Of a stretch of DNA of 64,000 nucleotides, positions 40,582-49,842 are shown piece by piece. Below the pieces are notes generated by a model. It was not told the origin of the DNA. It did not search any database and was given only the letters and a program-made list of their open reading frames with translations. Position 1 is the first letter of the stretch. Each line of letters starts with the position of its first letter. Location: the NCBI GenBank assembly GCA_015223225.1, contig JADFCQ010000002.1, positions 62,001 through 126,000 of the forward strand. The letters run 5' to 3'. The position numbers and the translations under genes were made by a program. This stretch comes from Acetobacteraceae bacterium H6797. Its GTDB lineage: Bacteria > Pseudomonadota > Alphaproteobacteria > Acetobacterales > Acetobacteraceae.

Positions 40582-42740
40582 GTCTTCCGCAGGCAGGAAA
40601 GCCTCAAGATGCGCGACGGCGCGCTGAAACTGGCCGAGATGCTGCAGCGACAGCCCCAGCATCCAACCGCTCGTGAGCACGCCGGATGGCGAGCCGGCGG
40701 CAAGGGCGACATCCTGATAGCGCTGAGCAAGGCGATAGCTTTGCGCCAGATCCGGCGTCCGCAATTCACAAGTCCATAACGCCAGTAATGCCGTCATATG
40801 CTGCTCGGGCTCGCCAAGCCGCTCCGCGAGGGCCGCTGTCTGCCGCCAAGCTTCATGGGTTTGGTCCGTAAGGCCGCGCGAGAAAATCGATGCTGCCGCC
40901 TGTGCTAGGCGCAGCGACATTTCCCGCTGTGTGCCGCGTTGCTCGGGCTGCAATCCCTCAAGAGCCCGCCTCGCCCATTCCTCCGCTTCAGGCAATAGCG
41001 AGAATTCCAGGAACCGGGGGACGGCAGCGGTTGCCAGCGTCACCGCCACAGTCGGTTCACCCTCGGCACCGAAGGAACGACGCAGGGCCGCGCGGATATT
41101 GTCGAGTTCCAACCTCAGGGTCGCGCTGTCGGCAGGCCTGTTCAGCAAGCTGGCGAAATAGGCCACATGACGCTGACCGATATGCGTGGTCTCGCCGCTT
41201 TCCTCCAGCTTATCCAAGGCATAAAGCCGCGTCGTTTCGAGAAGCCGGAAGCGGCTCTTGCCATCTTGAACGTCACTCACAACGAGCGACTTCATCACCA
41301 ACCCCGCAAGATGATCGGCGATTTCCGCTTCGTCGATGTCACTGGCCACGCTCGAGGCGGCGTCCAACCCGAAGCCGCCGACGAAAATGCCCAGCCGGCG
41401 AAACAGCTTCTGCTCGGCGGTGCTGAGGAGGTCATGGCTCCAGTCCAACGTCGCGATCAGGCTGCGTTGACGCGGCGCGGCAGTGCGGCGGCCGCGGTTC
41501 AGCAATCGGAAACGGTCATCCAGCCGCTTCACCAGATCATCGATGCCAAAGGTCGCTGCGCGCGCGGCCGCCAACTCGATGGCGAGCGGCATGCCGTCCA
41601 GTTCACGGCAGATACGCGCCGCCGCTTCGGCCTCGATCGCTCCGAAAGCCACCGCGCCCTGCGCCGCGGCGCGATCATGCAGCAGCCTGATCGCTGGCCA
41701 GGCCAAGGCGTCATGGGCGCCGAGTATCAGACCCGCAGGCGGAAATGCCAGGCCCGGCACTTGCTGAACCACCTCACCCTCGACCCTCAACGACTCTCTG
41801 CTGGTGGCGATGATCCGAAGCCCCTGAGCCGCCGCCAGAAGCCGCGCCACCAGTTCGGCGACGGCATCGGCAAGATGCTCGCAATTATCGAGAAGGAGCA
41901 GAACCTCCCGCTCGCGCAGCCAGCTCGTCAGGGCGGCCAGCGGGTGCCCGGTCACCTCCGGGCAGAGAACGGCGGCAAGGGTCGAAGCGATCGGCGTCGG
42001 ATCCTGTAAGGCCGCGAGGCTCACAAACCAGGCGCCATCGGCGAAGTCCCTTGCCAATCTTCTCGCCGCCTCAAGGGCAAGCGCCGTCTTGCCGATCCCG
42101 CCGACGCCGACGAGCGTTACCAGCCGATACCCGGCCAGATGAGCTGCAACCGCGTCCAATGCCTCTTCGCGCCCTAGTAAAGTCGTCAACCGCGCGGGCA
42201 GATTGCCACGCGGCGCTGCGGTGGATCGGCTGGGGACAGGCGCCCGGTTTGGCGTGTGGTCGATGGCCCCCACGAAGCGATACCCACGGCCGGGCTCGTT
42301 GATGATGTATCGCGCCTGATCCTGCCCGTCCCTGAGCGCGCGGCGCAGCGCGCTCATATGAACGCTGAGATTGGCTTCGACCACGTGCATGCCGGGCCAA
42401 GCCGCCTTCATCAGGCTGGCCTTGCTCACGACCTCGCCGGGGTGCTCGAGCAGGGCCGCCAACAGATCGAGCGCGCGGCCGCCGAGACGCAGAGGCAGGC
42501 CATTCTCGCTCAGTTCGCGGCGCTGTCGCGCAAAGAGGAAGGGCCCGAAGCGGACAATATCCGCCCCGCCATCGGCATCCGCCATCGTCACTCTCTCGGA
42601 ATGGAACGTGATTGCTTTCTATGGGTGCCCCGGCCCGGCTGACAACGTTGCGCTTTGCACTTCTTTGGGATGCTTAACACCCCCCGATACCAGACGCCGC
42701 CTAGCTTATCCGCAAGGCTTCAGGCGGCGAAGACTAGGCG

Positions 42741-43775
42741 ATGAGCGATCCGGCACTTCCGAAAGCAACGGGCGACAACGGAGCGACGAAGCGGCGCCTA
42801 CTGCCCCGTCTGCTGTTGCTGGCTTGCCTCGGCGGCCTCGGCACGCTCCTTTGGTTCGCCACGCGCCCTCCTCCGCTTCTGGTCCAAGGCGAAGTATCGG
42901 CCGACCGCGTGGATGTCAGCCCGCGCGTCTCCGGCCGTGTCCGGGAGATTACCGTTGAAGCCGGCGACGATCTTCGCCAGAGACAGGTGATCGCCCAACT
43001 CGAAAACCCGCAACTCGCGACCGCGCTGATCGCGGCCGAAGCGGCGGTGGCCGTAGCCCGGGCCGATTTCGACAGGGTCAGCAGCACCCGGCCCGAAACC
43101 ATCGCCGCGCGCAGGGCCGATGTCGCTGCCGCCCAGGCTGACGTCACCCTCTACCTCGACGCCTATGGCCGGCAGGCTCAGCTCATCCGTACAGGCAACA
43201 CGCCGCAGGCCCGGCTGGACGAGGCAGCCCGCAATCTGGAGAACGCCCGCCGGCGCCAGGAAGCCGCGGCCGCGACGCTGCAGCTCGCCATCGCGGGCGC
43301 GAGCGCGGAGGAACGGGCCCTCGCCGCCGCACAACTTCGGCAGGCGGAGGCCGCTCTCGGCCAGCGGCAGGCCGACATTGCCGAACTGACCATCCGCTCG
43401 CCCATCGACGGCCAGGTGACGAGCCGGATCGCCGAGCCGGGCGAGAACTTCTCGCCTGGCGCGCCCCTCGTCTCGTTGATCGCACTCGACCGGCTCTGGA
43501 TCACTTTCAACCTGCGTGAAGACCTGCTGCGTGGCCTTGTCATCGGCAGCCGCATCACCGTCACGGTCCCGGCTCTCGGCGGGCAGAAGATTCCGCTCCG
43601 CGTCACGATGATCAATGTGCAGGGGCAATTCGCCACATGGCGGGCCACGCGCGCCACCGGCGACTTCGACTTGCGCAGTTTCGAGGTGCGAGCGGAACCA
43701 TTGGCCCCGATGCCGGGGCTCCGGCCAGGGATGAGCGCCATCGCGCGCTGGGAGGCGAAAGGTGCGGCCCGGTGA
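42741..43775 (+). CDS. HlyD-family periplasmic adaptor protein
   Basis: The 344-residue protein has one N-terminal membrane anchor (about 18-40), a lipoyl-like strand VDVSPRVSGRVREITVEAGD, a long coiled-coil hairpin (about 95-195) and a second lipoyl half with IRSPIDGQVTSRIAEPGENF, then a beta-barrel domain. It is a membrane-fusion protein of the EmrA/YbhG type that links an inner-membrane pump to an outer-membrane channel. Its stop overlaps the following permease gene by 14 bases. No outer-membrane factor is in the window. Confidence 0.9.
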   Translation: MSDPALPKATGDNGATKRRLLPRLLLLACLGGLGTLLWFATRPPPLLVQGEVSADRVDVSPRVSGRVREITVEAGDDLRQRQVIAQLENPQLATALIAAEAAVAVARADFDRVSSTRPETIAARRADVAAAQADVTLYLDAYGRQAQLIRTGNTPQARLDEAARNLENARRRQEAAAATLQLAIAGASAEERALAAAQLRQAEAALGQRQADIAELTIRSPIDGQVTSRIAEPGENFSPGAPLVSLIALDRLWITFNLREDLLRGLVIGSRITVTVPALGGQKIPLRVTMINVQGQFATWRATRATGDFDLRSFEVRAEPLAPMPGLRPGMSAIARWEAKGAAR

Positions 43776-44931
43776 TGCCGGCTTCTGGCTGGTCTTCTGG
43801 CGGGAATTACGCTGGCTTCGTCGCCGCCCGCTTTTGCTGACGGTGCTGACCGTCGTGCCATTGACCTTGATGGCCGTGCTGACGGCCATCTTCTCCGCCG
43901 GGCTCGCGACGCGCTTGCCCATCGCGGTGCTCGATCTCGACGGAAGCGACCTCTCCCGCCGCATCATCCGCCTGGTCGATGCCACGCCCGATACGGCCGT
44001 GGCCTGGCGCGTCACGGATCTCGCCGAAGGAAGGGCGATGATTCTCAGCGGCGAAGCGCGTGGGTTGCTCCTGCTGCCGCGACGCCTCGAGCAGGACACG
44101 CTCTCCGGCCGGCAGCCCGAGGTGGTCTTCTTCTACAACGCCCAGACCATGACGACGGGCAACCTGGTCTTGCGCGGCGTCAATGCCGCCGTCCCGGCGG
44201 CGGCGGCGGCGGCGGGGCTTCGCCTGAGCCTCCGCACCGCGAGAGGCGAAGTGACGCCCATTGCGACCGCAGCACTCTCGCCGATCCCCGTGCAGACGAG
44301 CGGCCTGTTCAATCCGGCGCTGAACTATGCCCATTTCCTTCTCGCGGCATTGCTGCCGGGCATGTTGCAGATCCTGGCGGTCATCAGCACGGCCTATGCC
44401 GCGGGGCTCGACCTCGAAGTGCCCTGGCGCGCACGCGTGCTGCGCCGTCTTGGCGGCGGGCTGTTGCCGGCCCTCGCCGGAAAGCTGCTGCCCTATACAC
44501 TCCTGCTGCTCCTGTTGCTGGGGCTCAGCGATCTCGCGCTCTTCTCCTGGCTGGAGTTGCCTTTGCGAGGGCAAGCGGCGCTGCTTCTGCTGGCCGCCCT
44601 CTTGTTCATCTTGGCCTGCCAACTTCTTGGCGTCGTGCTGGCGCTCTGGCTCAAGCCGATGGGGCGTGCCATCTCCATCGGAACATTGCTGACCGCGCCC
44701 GCCTTCGGCTTCATGGGCATAAGCTTTCCCAGGCTCGGAATGAATGACTTCGCCCATGCCTGGGGCGCCCTTCTGCCCGGCACCTGGTATCTGATGGCTA
44801 GGATCGATCAGACATTGCGCGGCACGCCGCACGCCTTCTCGACGCCGCCGCTATTGGTTCTCGCAGCCTTCGTCTTGGCGCTCAGCGCTCTCGTCTGTTG
44901 GCAACTCGAGCGCCAGGGCGAACGGCCATGA
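43762..44931 (+). CDS. ABC-2 type permease (YbhS/YbhR-like), first copy
   Basis: The 389-residue protein starts with GTG, supported by GGAGG six to seven bases upstream. It has an N-terminal helix (about 20-42), a large extracytoplasmic domain (about 45-200, PIAVLDLDGSDLSRRIIRL), then five hydrophobic segments, the ABC2_membrane_3 layout. Such permeases need an ATPase such as YbhF, but no ABC ATPase gene is present in this operon. It probably works with the HlyD adaptor upstream and the second permease downstream, whose start overlaps its stop (ATGA). Confidence 0.85.
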   Translation: MRPGDAGFWLVFWRELRWLRRRPLLLTVLTVVPLTLMAVLTAIFSAGLATRLPIAVLDLDGSDLSRRIIRLVDATPDTAVAWRVTDLAEGRAMILSGEARGLLLLPRRLEQDTLSGRQPEVVFFYNAQTMTTGNLVLRGVNAAVPAAAAAAGLRLSLRTARGEVTPIATAALSPIPVQTSGLFNPALNYAHFLLAALLPGMLQILAVISTAYAAGLDLEVPWRARVLRRLGGGLLPALAGKLLPYTLLLLLLLGLSDLALFSWLELPLRGQAALLLLAALLFILACQLLGVVLALWLKPMGRAISIGTLLTAPAFGFMGISFPRLGMNDFAHAWGALLPGTWYLMARIDQTLRGTPHAFSTPPLLVLAAFVLALSALVCWQLERQGERP

Positions 44932-46037
44932 TCGCCGTCTGCCTGCACGAACTTCGCCGGATCATGTCGCTGAAGCCTGTCTTCTCGGTGCTGATCCTCG
45001 CGGCCGTGGTTTATGCCGGGCTCTACCCTCAGCCCTATCTGGGCGAGACGCTGCGCCATGTGCCCATTGCCGTGGTCGATCAGGATAACAGCCCCAGCAG
45101 CCGGGCCTTGATCCGCCGCATCGCCGCCGCGCCCGATCTCGCCATCGCCATCCTCGCGCCGGACCTGCCGGCAGCGGAAAGCGCGGTCTGGTCCCGGACG
45201 GTTCATGGCATATTGCTCATTCCGAAAGGGTTCGAGGCGGACCTGCTGCACGGCAGGCCATCGCCGGTCTCGCTACATGCCGATGCCAGCTACTTCCTGA
45301 TCTATTCGCGCATCGTGGCCGGCGTGACGGGCGCCACGAAGGCACTGGCGGCCGAGGTTTCGGCGTCGAGGCTCGTGGCGACGGGGATCGACCCGGTCGT
45401 CGCCATGGCCGGCACCGATCCGCTGCGGCTCACCGCCGTGCCACTGTTCAATCCGGAGGGCGGCTACGCGACCTATGTATTGCCCGCGGCTCTCGTACTG
45501 ATCGTTCAGCAGCTGCTCCTGATGGGCGTGGGGCTGCTCGCCACCCTTCCGGGGCAGCCAGCCGCCAAGAGCACGATCGACACCGTGCTGGGGCGTCTCC
45601 TGGCCTATGTGATCGTGGAGGCGGCGATCGTGCCGCTTTATCTCATCGGGCTGCCCTGGCTTTACGGCCTTCCGAGGCTCGGCTCGGTCGTCAGCATCCT
45701 GCTCATCGCTCTGCCATTCATCCTCGCCGTCAGCGCGATGGGGCTGGCGCTGGGCTCGCTGCTGCGCCACCCGCTGGCGGTCCAACTGGTGCTGGGCATC
45801 GTCGGCCTGCCGTTCTTTTTTCTCGCCGGCTTCGCTTGGCCCGCCGAGGCCATTCAGCCCGCCATAAACTGGCTGGCGCGCCTTCTGCCAAGCACTTTGG
45901 CCATCGACGGTTTCGCCAGAGCCAGTTCGCTTGGTGCGCCCATCGACCTTCTGGGAAAGCCGATGACCGCGCTATGGGGCCTCGCACTGGCTTACATCCT
46001 GGCCGCCATCCTGCTCGGCAGACGGCGCCATGCGTAA
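44928..46037 (+). CDS. ABC-2 type permease (YbhS/YbhR-like), second copy
   Basis: The 369-residue protein mirrors the first permease: N-terminal helix (about 18-35), a periplasmic domain with HVPIAVVDQDNSPSSRALIRR and YFLIYSRIVAGVTGA, then about five hydrophobic helices including VSILLIALPFILAVSAMGLA and the FAWPAEAIQP loop of the family. It probably heterodimerises with the first permease. It is coupled by an ATGA overlap, and its stop overlaps the AraC start by eight bases, so the regulator is in the same transcript. Confidence 0.86.
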   Translation: MIAVCLHELRRIMSLKPVFSVLILAAVVYAGLYPQPYLGETLRHVPIAVVDQDNSPSSRALIRRIAAAPDLAIAILAPDLPAAESAVWSRTVHGILLIPKGFEADLLHGRPSPVSLHADASYFLIYSRIVAGVTGATKALAAEVSASRLVATGIDPVVAMAGTDPLRLTAVPLFNPEGGYATYVLPAALVLIVQQLLLMGVGLLATLPGQPAAKSTIDTVLGRLLAYVIVEAAIVPLYLIGLPWLYGLPRLGSVVSILLIALPFILAVSAMGLALGSLLRHPLAVQLVLGIVGLPFFFLAGFAWPAEAIQPAINWLARLLPSTLAIDGFARASSLGAPIDLLGKPMTALWGLALAYILAAILLGRRRHA

Positions 46038-46956
46038 CCCTCCTGACGGCCAGCGCCTCGCCACGATCGAAACCGTGCTGCTCGATCTTCCGGACAGACC
46101 CATCGCGACGACCCGAGGCCGAAACTGGGGCGGCCTGACGCTCGATCTGCATGCGCCGCTCCCGAACTCCGTCATGCAGACCAGGCCGCGCGATCATCAC
46201 GTCGTCATCTTCTGCCCCTTAGGTAGCGGGCGCGTCATGCAGCGCCGGGGAGGCCAAGCACATGAGAGCGCCCTGCGGCCCGGCATGAGCCTTGTGCTCC
46301 CGGCCGGCCAGGACGCGAGCTGGGAAGGCGACGTCAACACGACGGCGCGGCTACGATGCCCTGTCTCCTTGATCGCCGAGGCGGCTGCCATGGGAGGCGG
46401 GCACGAGGCCGAGATCCTGCCGGTGTTCGAGATGCGTGATCCTGTCATCGAACAATTGGCTCGGCTTCTCATGGCCGAGCTGGATCGAGCCGCCCACCCG
46501 TCGCAAGGCCTGATCGCCGAGGCAGCCTCTCTCGCGCTGGCCGCCCACCTTCTCCGGGTCAATGCAGCCCGGCCTGGAGAGAAGGCGCCACGCGCCAAAA
46601 GCCTCGATGCCCGCATGGTGGAGCGGGTGACCGGCTATATGGAGGAGAATATCGAGGCGTCGCTATCCCTGAACGACCTCGCTCGCGTCGCCGAGGTCAG
46701 CCGCTTTCACTTCCTCAGACTGTTCAAGAGAGCGACCGGCACCAGCCCGATGGCCTATCTGGAACAGGCCAGGCTGCGCCGTGCTCAGGAAATGATACGA
46801 GGCGGGGCCTTGCCTCTCGCGGAAATCGCGCTTCGCAGCGGCTTCGCGGATCAGAGCCATTTCACCCGGCGCTTCAAGAACCAGCTCGGCTGCACGCCGA
46901 TGGAATTCGCCAGGACCCTGGGGCTTCGCAATCTTCCACGACGGGATCGAGAATGA
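46030..46956 (+). CDS. AraC-family transcriptional regulator
   Basis: The 308-residue protein has an N-terminal cupin-like sensor region (about 30-120) and a C-terminal AraC/XylS double helix-turn-helix (about 200-300: VTGYMEENIEASLSLNDLA; VSRFHFLRLFKRATGTSPMAYL; LRSGFADQSHFTRRFKNQLG). It is the last gene of the HlyD-permease operon, so it likely regulates that pump or a linked target; ligand unknown. It is followed by a hairpin and a converging gene. Confidence 0.9.
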   Translation: MRNPPDGQRLATIETVLLDLPDRPIATTRGRNWGGLTLDLHAPLPNSVMQTRPRDHHVVIFCPLGSGRVMQRRGGQAHESALRPGMSLVLPAGQDASWEGDVNTTARLRCPVSLIAEAAAMGGGHEAEILPVFEMRDPVIEQLARLLMAELDRAAHPSQGLIAEAASLALAAHLLRVNAARPGEKAPRAKSLDARMVERVTGYMEENIEASLSLNDLARVAEVSRFHFLRLFKRATGTSPMAYLEQARLRRAQEMIRGGALPLAEIALRSGFADQSHFTRRFKNQLGCTPMEFARTLGLRNLPRRDRE

Positions 46957-46957
46957 T

Positions 46958-46991
46958 GGGCCTCAAGGGCGGCGGGAGACCCTTGAGGCCC
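46958..46991. terminator. 12-bp perfect hairpin between convergent genes
   Basis: GGGCCTCAAGGG (46958-46969) pairs with CCCTTGAGGCCC (46980-46991) around ten bases, between the AraC gene and the fasciclin gene. No T-run follows on either strand, so termination may need Rho or be weak. Confidence 0.55.
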
Positions 46992-46999
46992 GGTATTCG

Positions 47000-47536
47000 T
47001 CAGCGAACCAGCACGTGATCGATCACATGGATCACGCCGTTCGAGCAGGCGATGTCGCTCTTCACCACTTTGGCCTCGCCGGCACCCGCGGCAGCGATGG
47101 TGACGGCGCCGTTCTGGTTCGACACTTCGATGAGATTGCCCGCGCGCGTGCGCGTCTGCACGCTCTGGCCGACTGAGACAGCCGTGGAGGTGTAGCGGCC
47201 CGCCAGGATATGGGCATTCACCGCGGCGGGCGCCAAGACGGGGTCAGCCGTGCGCCCGTCGCTCTCTTTCGGGAACAGCCGATCGACGAGAAACGGCGGC
47301 GCGGCCTCGATCGCCGCATTGGTCGGCGCAAGAATTGTGAAGGGGCCGACTTCCCTCAGATCAGCGCCGACATGGCTGGCCGCGATGACGCCGACAAAGC
47401 GGCTCATCTCCGGCATGCCGGCAAGTGTATCGAGGCAGTTCTTGCTCTGCGCCATCGCGGAACTCGCAACCAGCAGGCTCGCCACGAAGCCGGTGCAGGC
47501 GGCCGCGCGACGAAAGGACTTCAAGCGGTCGTACAT
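47000..47536 (-). CDS. Fasciclin (FAS1)-domain secreted protein
   Basis: The 178-residue protein has a signal peptide (hydrophobic core CTGFVASLLVASSAMA, cut near residue 30) and one FAS1 domain: GVIAASHVGADLREVGPFTI (about 48-67), the H1 motif ILAPTNAAIEA, and the H2-like VKSDIACSNGVIHVIDHVLV at the end. FAS1 proteins act in surface or matrix adhesion; the function here is unknown. The start is the ATG at 47536 with AGGAGAGCG upstream; the frame stays open further without homology. Confidence 0.88.
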   Translation of the reverse strand: MYDRLKSFRRAAACTGFVASLLVASSAMAQSKNCLDTLAGMPEMSRFVGVIAASHVGADLREVGPFTILAPTNAAIEAAPPFLVDRLFPKESDGRTADPVLAPAAVNAHILAGRYTSTAVSVGQSVQTRTRAGNLIEVSNQNGAVTIAAAGAGEAKVVKSDIACSNGVIHVIDHVLVR

Positions 47537-48041
47537 CTCGCTCTCCTGTTGAAGATGTGTGCGCGGCTCATCGAATATGAGCAGCTCGCAGGTAAGGGAT
47601 ATCGGCCTGTGGCTTGTGGGTATTGCCGGGCGTTGCTCGCGATAGAATACGATTGCGGTAATCGGCATATGCGCCACTTTTTCGCTGCTCCGTGAAGTGG
47701 GTACAGGCGACTTGAGTTCCTGGCGGCGTCTACGGCCTAGTTCGGCGATGGATACATTCCGGTGCATGGGCTCCCGATGCCACTGTCCGCTGCCTTGCTG
47801 GCGAGCACGAGAGAAAAGTCTGGAGAATTCCTCGTCAGGGAGCTTGCTTCTTTGCCTCTCTGCCGAAGGGGTTCCAGCCGGCGCACCACCTTTAAATCGG
47901 CGAGAGTTGAGCCAAATCTGTTCAGCGTAACCGGCCCGCGTATCGCAACGGCAAGGAAGACTGGTCAGCGTTAGCCGCGGCAGCGCCACCGGTCGAAGCA
48001 CGGCAATTACGGCCTTCTTCGGACTGATCTCGAACGGCCAC
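47537..48041. other. Intergenic region between fasciclin and Ldh genes
   Basis: About 500 bp without a gene I can support. Short frames exist on both strands (for example 47697-47930) but lack codon bias, ribosome sites or family resemblance. The fasciclin promoter must lie near 47537-47700. Decayed DNA from an insertion is possible. Confidence 0.4.
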
Positions 48042-49079
48042 TCATGCCGTCATCTGTCCCGCCAGTTGTTCCAAGGCAGCGAGATCCTCGGCGGCGATGG
48101 AAACGCCCTCACGCCGCTGGCGCCGAAGCATCTCGAACTCTAGATCGCCGGGCAGTCGGACGGGGCGTGACGCATCCGCGGCTGGCGTGGAGCGGATGAT
48201 GTTCTTGAAATCCGCAATCCGGCCGGCCAGCACCTCCGGCTGCGTCAAGCGCTTGGTGTCGATCAGGATGAAGAAGTGCCCAAGGTCCTGATGCGCCTCC
48301 GGCTCCTTGTCCCAGGCCTTTACGCGCGTGAGGTAGGAGGCGCCCGACAGCAGTCCCGACAGCAGGTCCACCATCAACGCAAGGCCGTAGCCCTTATGCC
48401 CGCCGAAGGGCAGCAGGAAGCCCGCAAGCGCGGCGGCCGGGTCCGTGGTCGGCTTGCCCTCGGCGTCGGTGGCCCAGCCCTCGGGCAGGGTGCTACCATC
48501 CTTCAGCGCGCGGCGGATCTTGGCACGGGCCGCCACGCTCATGGCGAGGTCAAGCAGGATGGGGTCACCGCCTGGTGTCGGCACGCCGATGCCGAGCGGG
48601 TTATTGCCCAGCCGCGTGTCGCGCCCGCCCCAGGGCGCGATGGTGGTCGTGGCATTGGTGCCGATGATGGAGACGAAGCCCTCCTCCGCCGCGATCAGGG
48701 CATAAGGCATGATCGGCCCGAAATGGTTCGAGGCGCGGGCGAAGGAGGCGCCGATACCGACCTCTCGGGCCGATTGCATCGCCGCTTCCAAGGCCCGCAT
48801 TCCGACGAGCGGCCCGATGCCATTGGCGCCGTCCACCATGGCAAGGCCCGGCGCCACGCGCGTCGCCCGCACCGGCGCACGCGCATCGATGCCGCCGACG
48901 TCGACGCGACCTAGATACTGCGCCACCCGGCTGACCCCGTGGGTGCGCAGGCCGAAGAGGTCCGCCAGTACCAGGATGCGAGCCACCGGGGCGGCGTCCG
49001 GCTCGGTCATGCCGCCGGCGACGAGGGCACGGGTGGCAAGGGCGAGGAGCTGGTCCTCGGCGATCACGGCGTCGGTCAT
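48042..49079 (-). CDS. Ldh-family (malate/L-lactate/ureidoglycolate type) NAD(P)-dependent dehydrogenase
   Basis: The 345-residue protein belongs to the LDH2/MDH2 family, unrelated to classical Rossmann lactate dehydrogenases. The catalytic histidine is in GLRTHGVSRVAQYL (about 54-67), the ASNHFGPIMPYALIAAEEG segment (about 120-138) and the FGGHKGYGLALMVD segment near 225-240 are typical. It oxidises 2-hydroxy acids to 2-oxo acids in the cytosol. It overlaps the lactonase gene by four bases and is the end of a catabolic unit with a tripartite-tricarboxylate-type binding protein, so it may act on a lactone-derived hydroxy acid, which is inference. Confidence 0.88.
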   Translation of the reverse strand: MTDAVIAEDQLLALATRALVAGGMTEPDAAPVARILVLADLFGLRTHGVSRVAQYLGRVDVGGIDARAPVRATRVAPGLAMVDGANGIGPLVGMRALEAAMQSAREVGIGASFARASNHFGPIMPYALIAAEEGFVSIIGTNATTTIAPWGGRDTRLGNNPLGIGVPTPGGDPILLDLAMSVAARAKIRRALKDGSTLPEGWATDAEGKPTTDPAAALAGFLLPFGGHKGYGLALMVDLLSGLLSGASYLTRVKAWDKEPEAHQDLGHFFILIDTKRLTQPEVLAGRIADFKNIIRSTPAADASRPVRLPGDLEFEMLRRQRREGVSIAAEDLAALEQLAGQMTA

Positions 49080-49831
49080 GGATGGCCCTCGGTCAGGTCG
49101 ATGGGGGTGGTCAGGGACAGGTCTTCGGCAAACCAGGCGGCGATGGCGGCACGGCGCTCGCCCAGGTATTCGGGGCAGCCCTCGGTATCGAGGCGCATGG
49201 ACAGGTCATGGCCGGGCACCACAAGCATCCCCGGTGTCTCGCGCCAGAGCCGCCAGACGGTTTCGAGCGAGGCGCGGCTGGCATCGACATCCATGGTCAT
49301 GTCGGTGCGCAGCGACAGCAGCTCCGCCCGGTTCTTGGCGGCGTCACCGGTGAAGAGGACGGGCGGCTCGCTCGCCTCCAGCCGGAACAGCAGGCAGCCG
49401 GGCGTGTGGCCCGGGGCGGCGATGGCGGTCAGGCCGGGCAGGAACTGCTCGCCATCGTCAACCACCCGGACGCGCGGGGAACGCGCCATATCCTGCACGT
49501 AGAGTTCCGGCAGCGGGTTGAAAACCGGGGGCACCTCGCGCGCCCATTCCAGTTCCGCGCGGCCGATCCAGACGGTGGCTGACGGGAACAGGGTATAGTT
49601 CACGCTGTGGTCGTAATGCGCATGGGTCAGCACGACGTCCGTGACGTCATCGGCCGAGATGCCGCGGGCAGCGAGCTGCTTCTCCAATTCCTTGCGGATA
49701 CCGAAGGCGCCGACGTCGATCAGGATGACGCGGCCCTCGCCGCGCAGCAGGGCGATGGTGCTCCAGCCGAGGCCGCCGTGGCAGACGCTCTTGCCCGGAT
49801 AGCCCTGCACGAGCACGTCCAAGGTGTACAT
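49076..49831 (-). CDS. Metallo-beta-lactamase-fold lactonase (AHL-lactonase-like)
   Basis: The 251-residue protein has the HxHxDH motif as LTHAHYDHSVNY (about 69-79), IAAPGHTPGCLLFR and FTGDAAKN, with no dinuclear-metal insert changes. It resembles N-acyl homoserine lactonases and related lactone hydrolases. Between an Ldh-type dehydrogenase and a carboxylate-binding protein it is more likely a sugar- or hydroxyacid-lactone hydrolase than a quorum-quenching enzyme. It is cytosolic. Its stop overlaps the Ldh start. Confidence 0.83.
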   Translation of the reverse strand: MYTLDVLVQGYPGKSVCHGGLGWSTIALLRGEGRVILIDVGAFGIRKELEKQLAARGISADDVTDVVLTHAHYDHSVNYTLFPSATVWIGRAELEWAREVPPVFNPLPELYVQDMARSPRVRVVDDGEQFLPGLTAIAAPGHTPGCLLFRLEASEPPVLFTGDAAKNRAELLSLRTDMTMDVDASRASLETVWRLWRETPGMLVVPGHDLSMRLDTEGCPEYLGERRAAIAAWFAEDLSLTTPIDLTEGHP

Positions 49832-49842
49832 CGCGGCGCTCC

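Larger units (their letters stand above)
39881..42591 (-). pseudogene. Broken winged-helix / NB-ARC / TPR transcriptional regulator
   Basis: The intact product would be about 900 residues: an OmpR/CadC-type winged helix (about 10-105, GRALDLLAALLEHPGE; ANLSVHMSALRRAL), an NB-ARC ATPase with Walker A VGVGGIGKTALA, Walker B LLLLDNCEHLAD and sensor IIATSRESL, and a long TPR-like helical tail. Near residue 670 the frame breaks: after AEDDETMRR it runs into unrelated sequence and stops at 40366, while the true continuation is encoded in another phase ending at 39881. Removing one copy of an 8-bp tandem duplication (40566-40581) restores 2703 bases, exactly 901 codons. Whether this is a fixed mutation or a phase-variable switch cannot be told. 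Confidence 0.85.

Noticed and set aside
42741..46037. Type I secretion system
   Set aside because: There is no HlyB-type ATPase and no outer-membrane channel; the two membrane genes are ABC-2 permeases.
47697..47974. Small plus-strand frames between fasciclin and Ldh
   Set aside because: Cysteine- and arginine-rich, overlapping in two phases, no ribosome site; they look like non-coding sequence.
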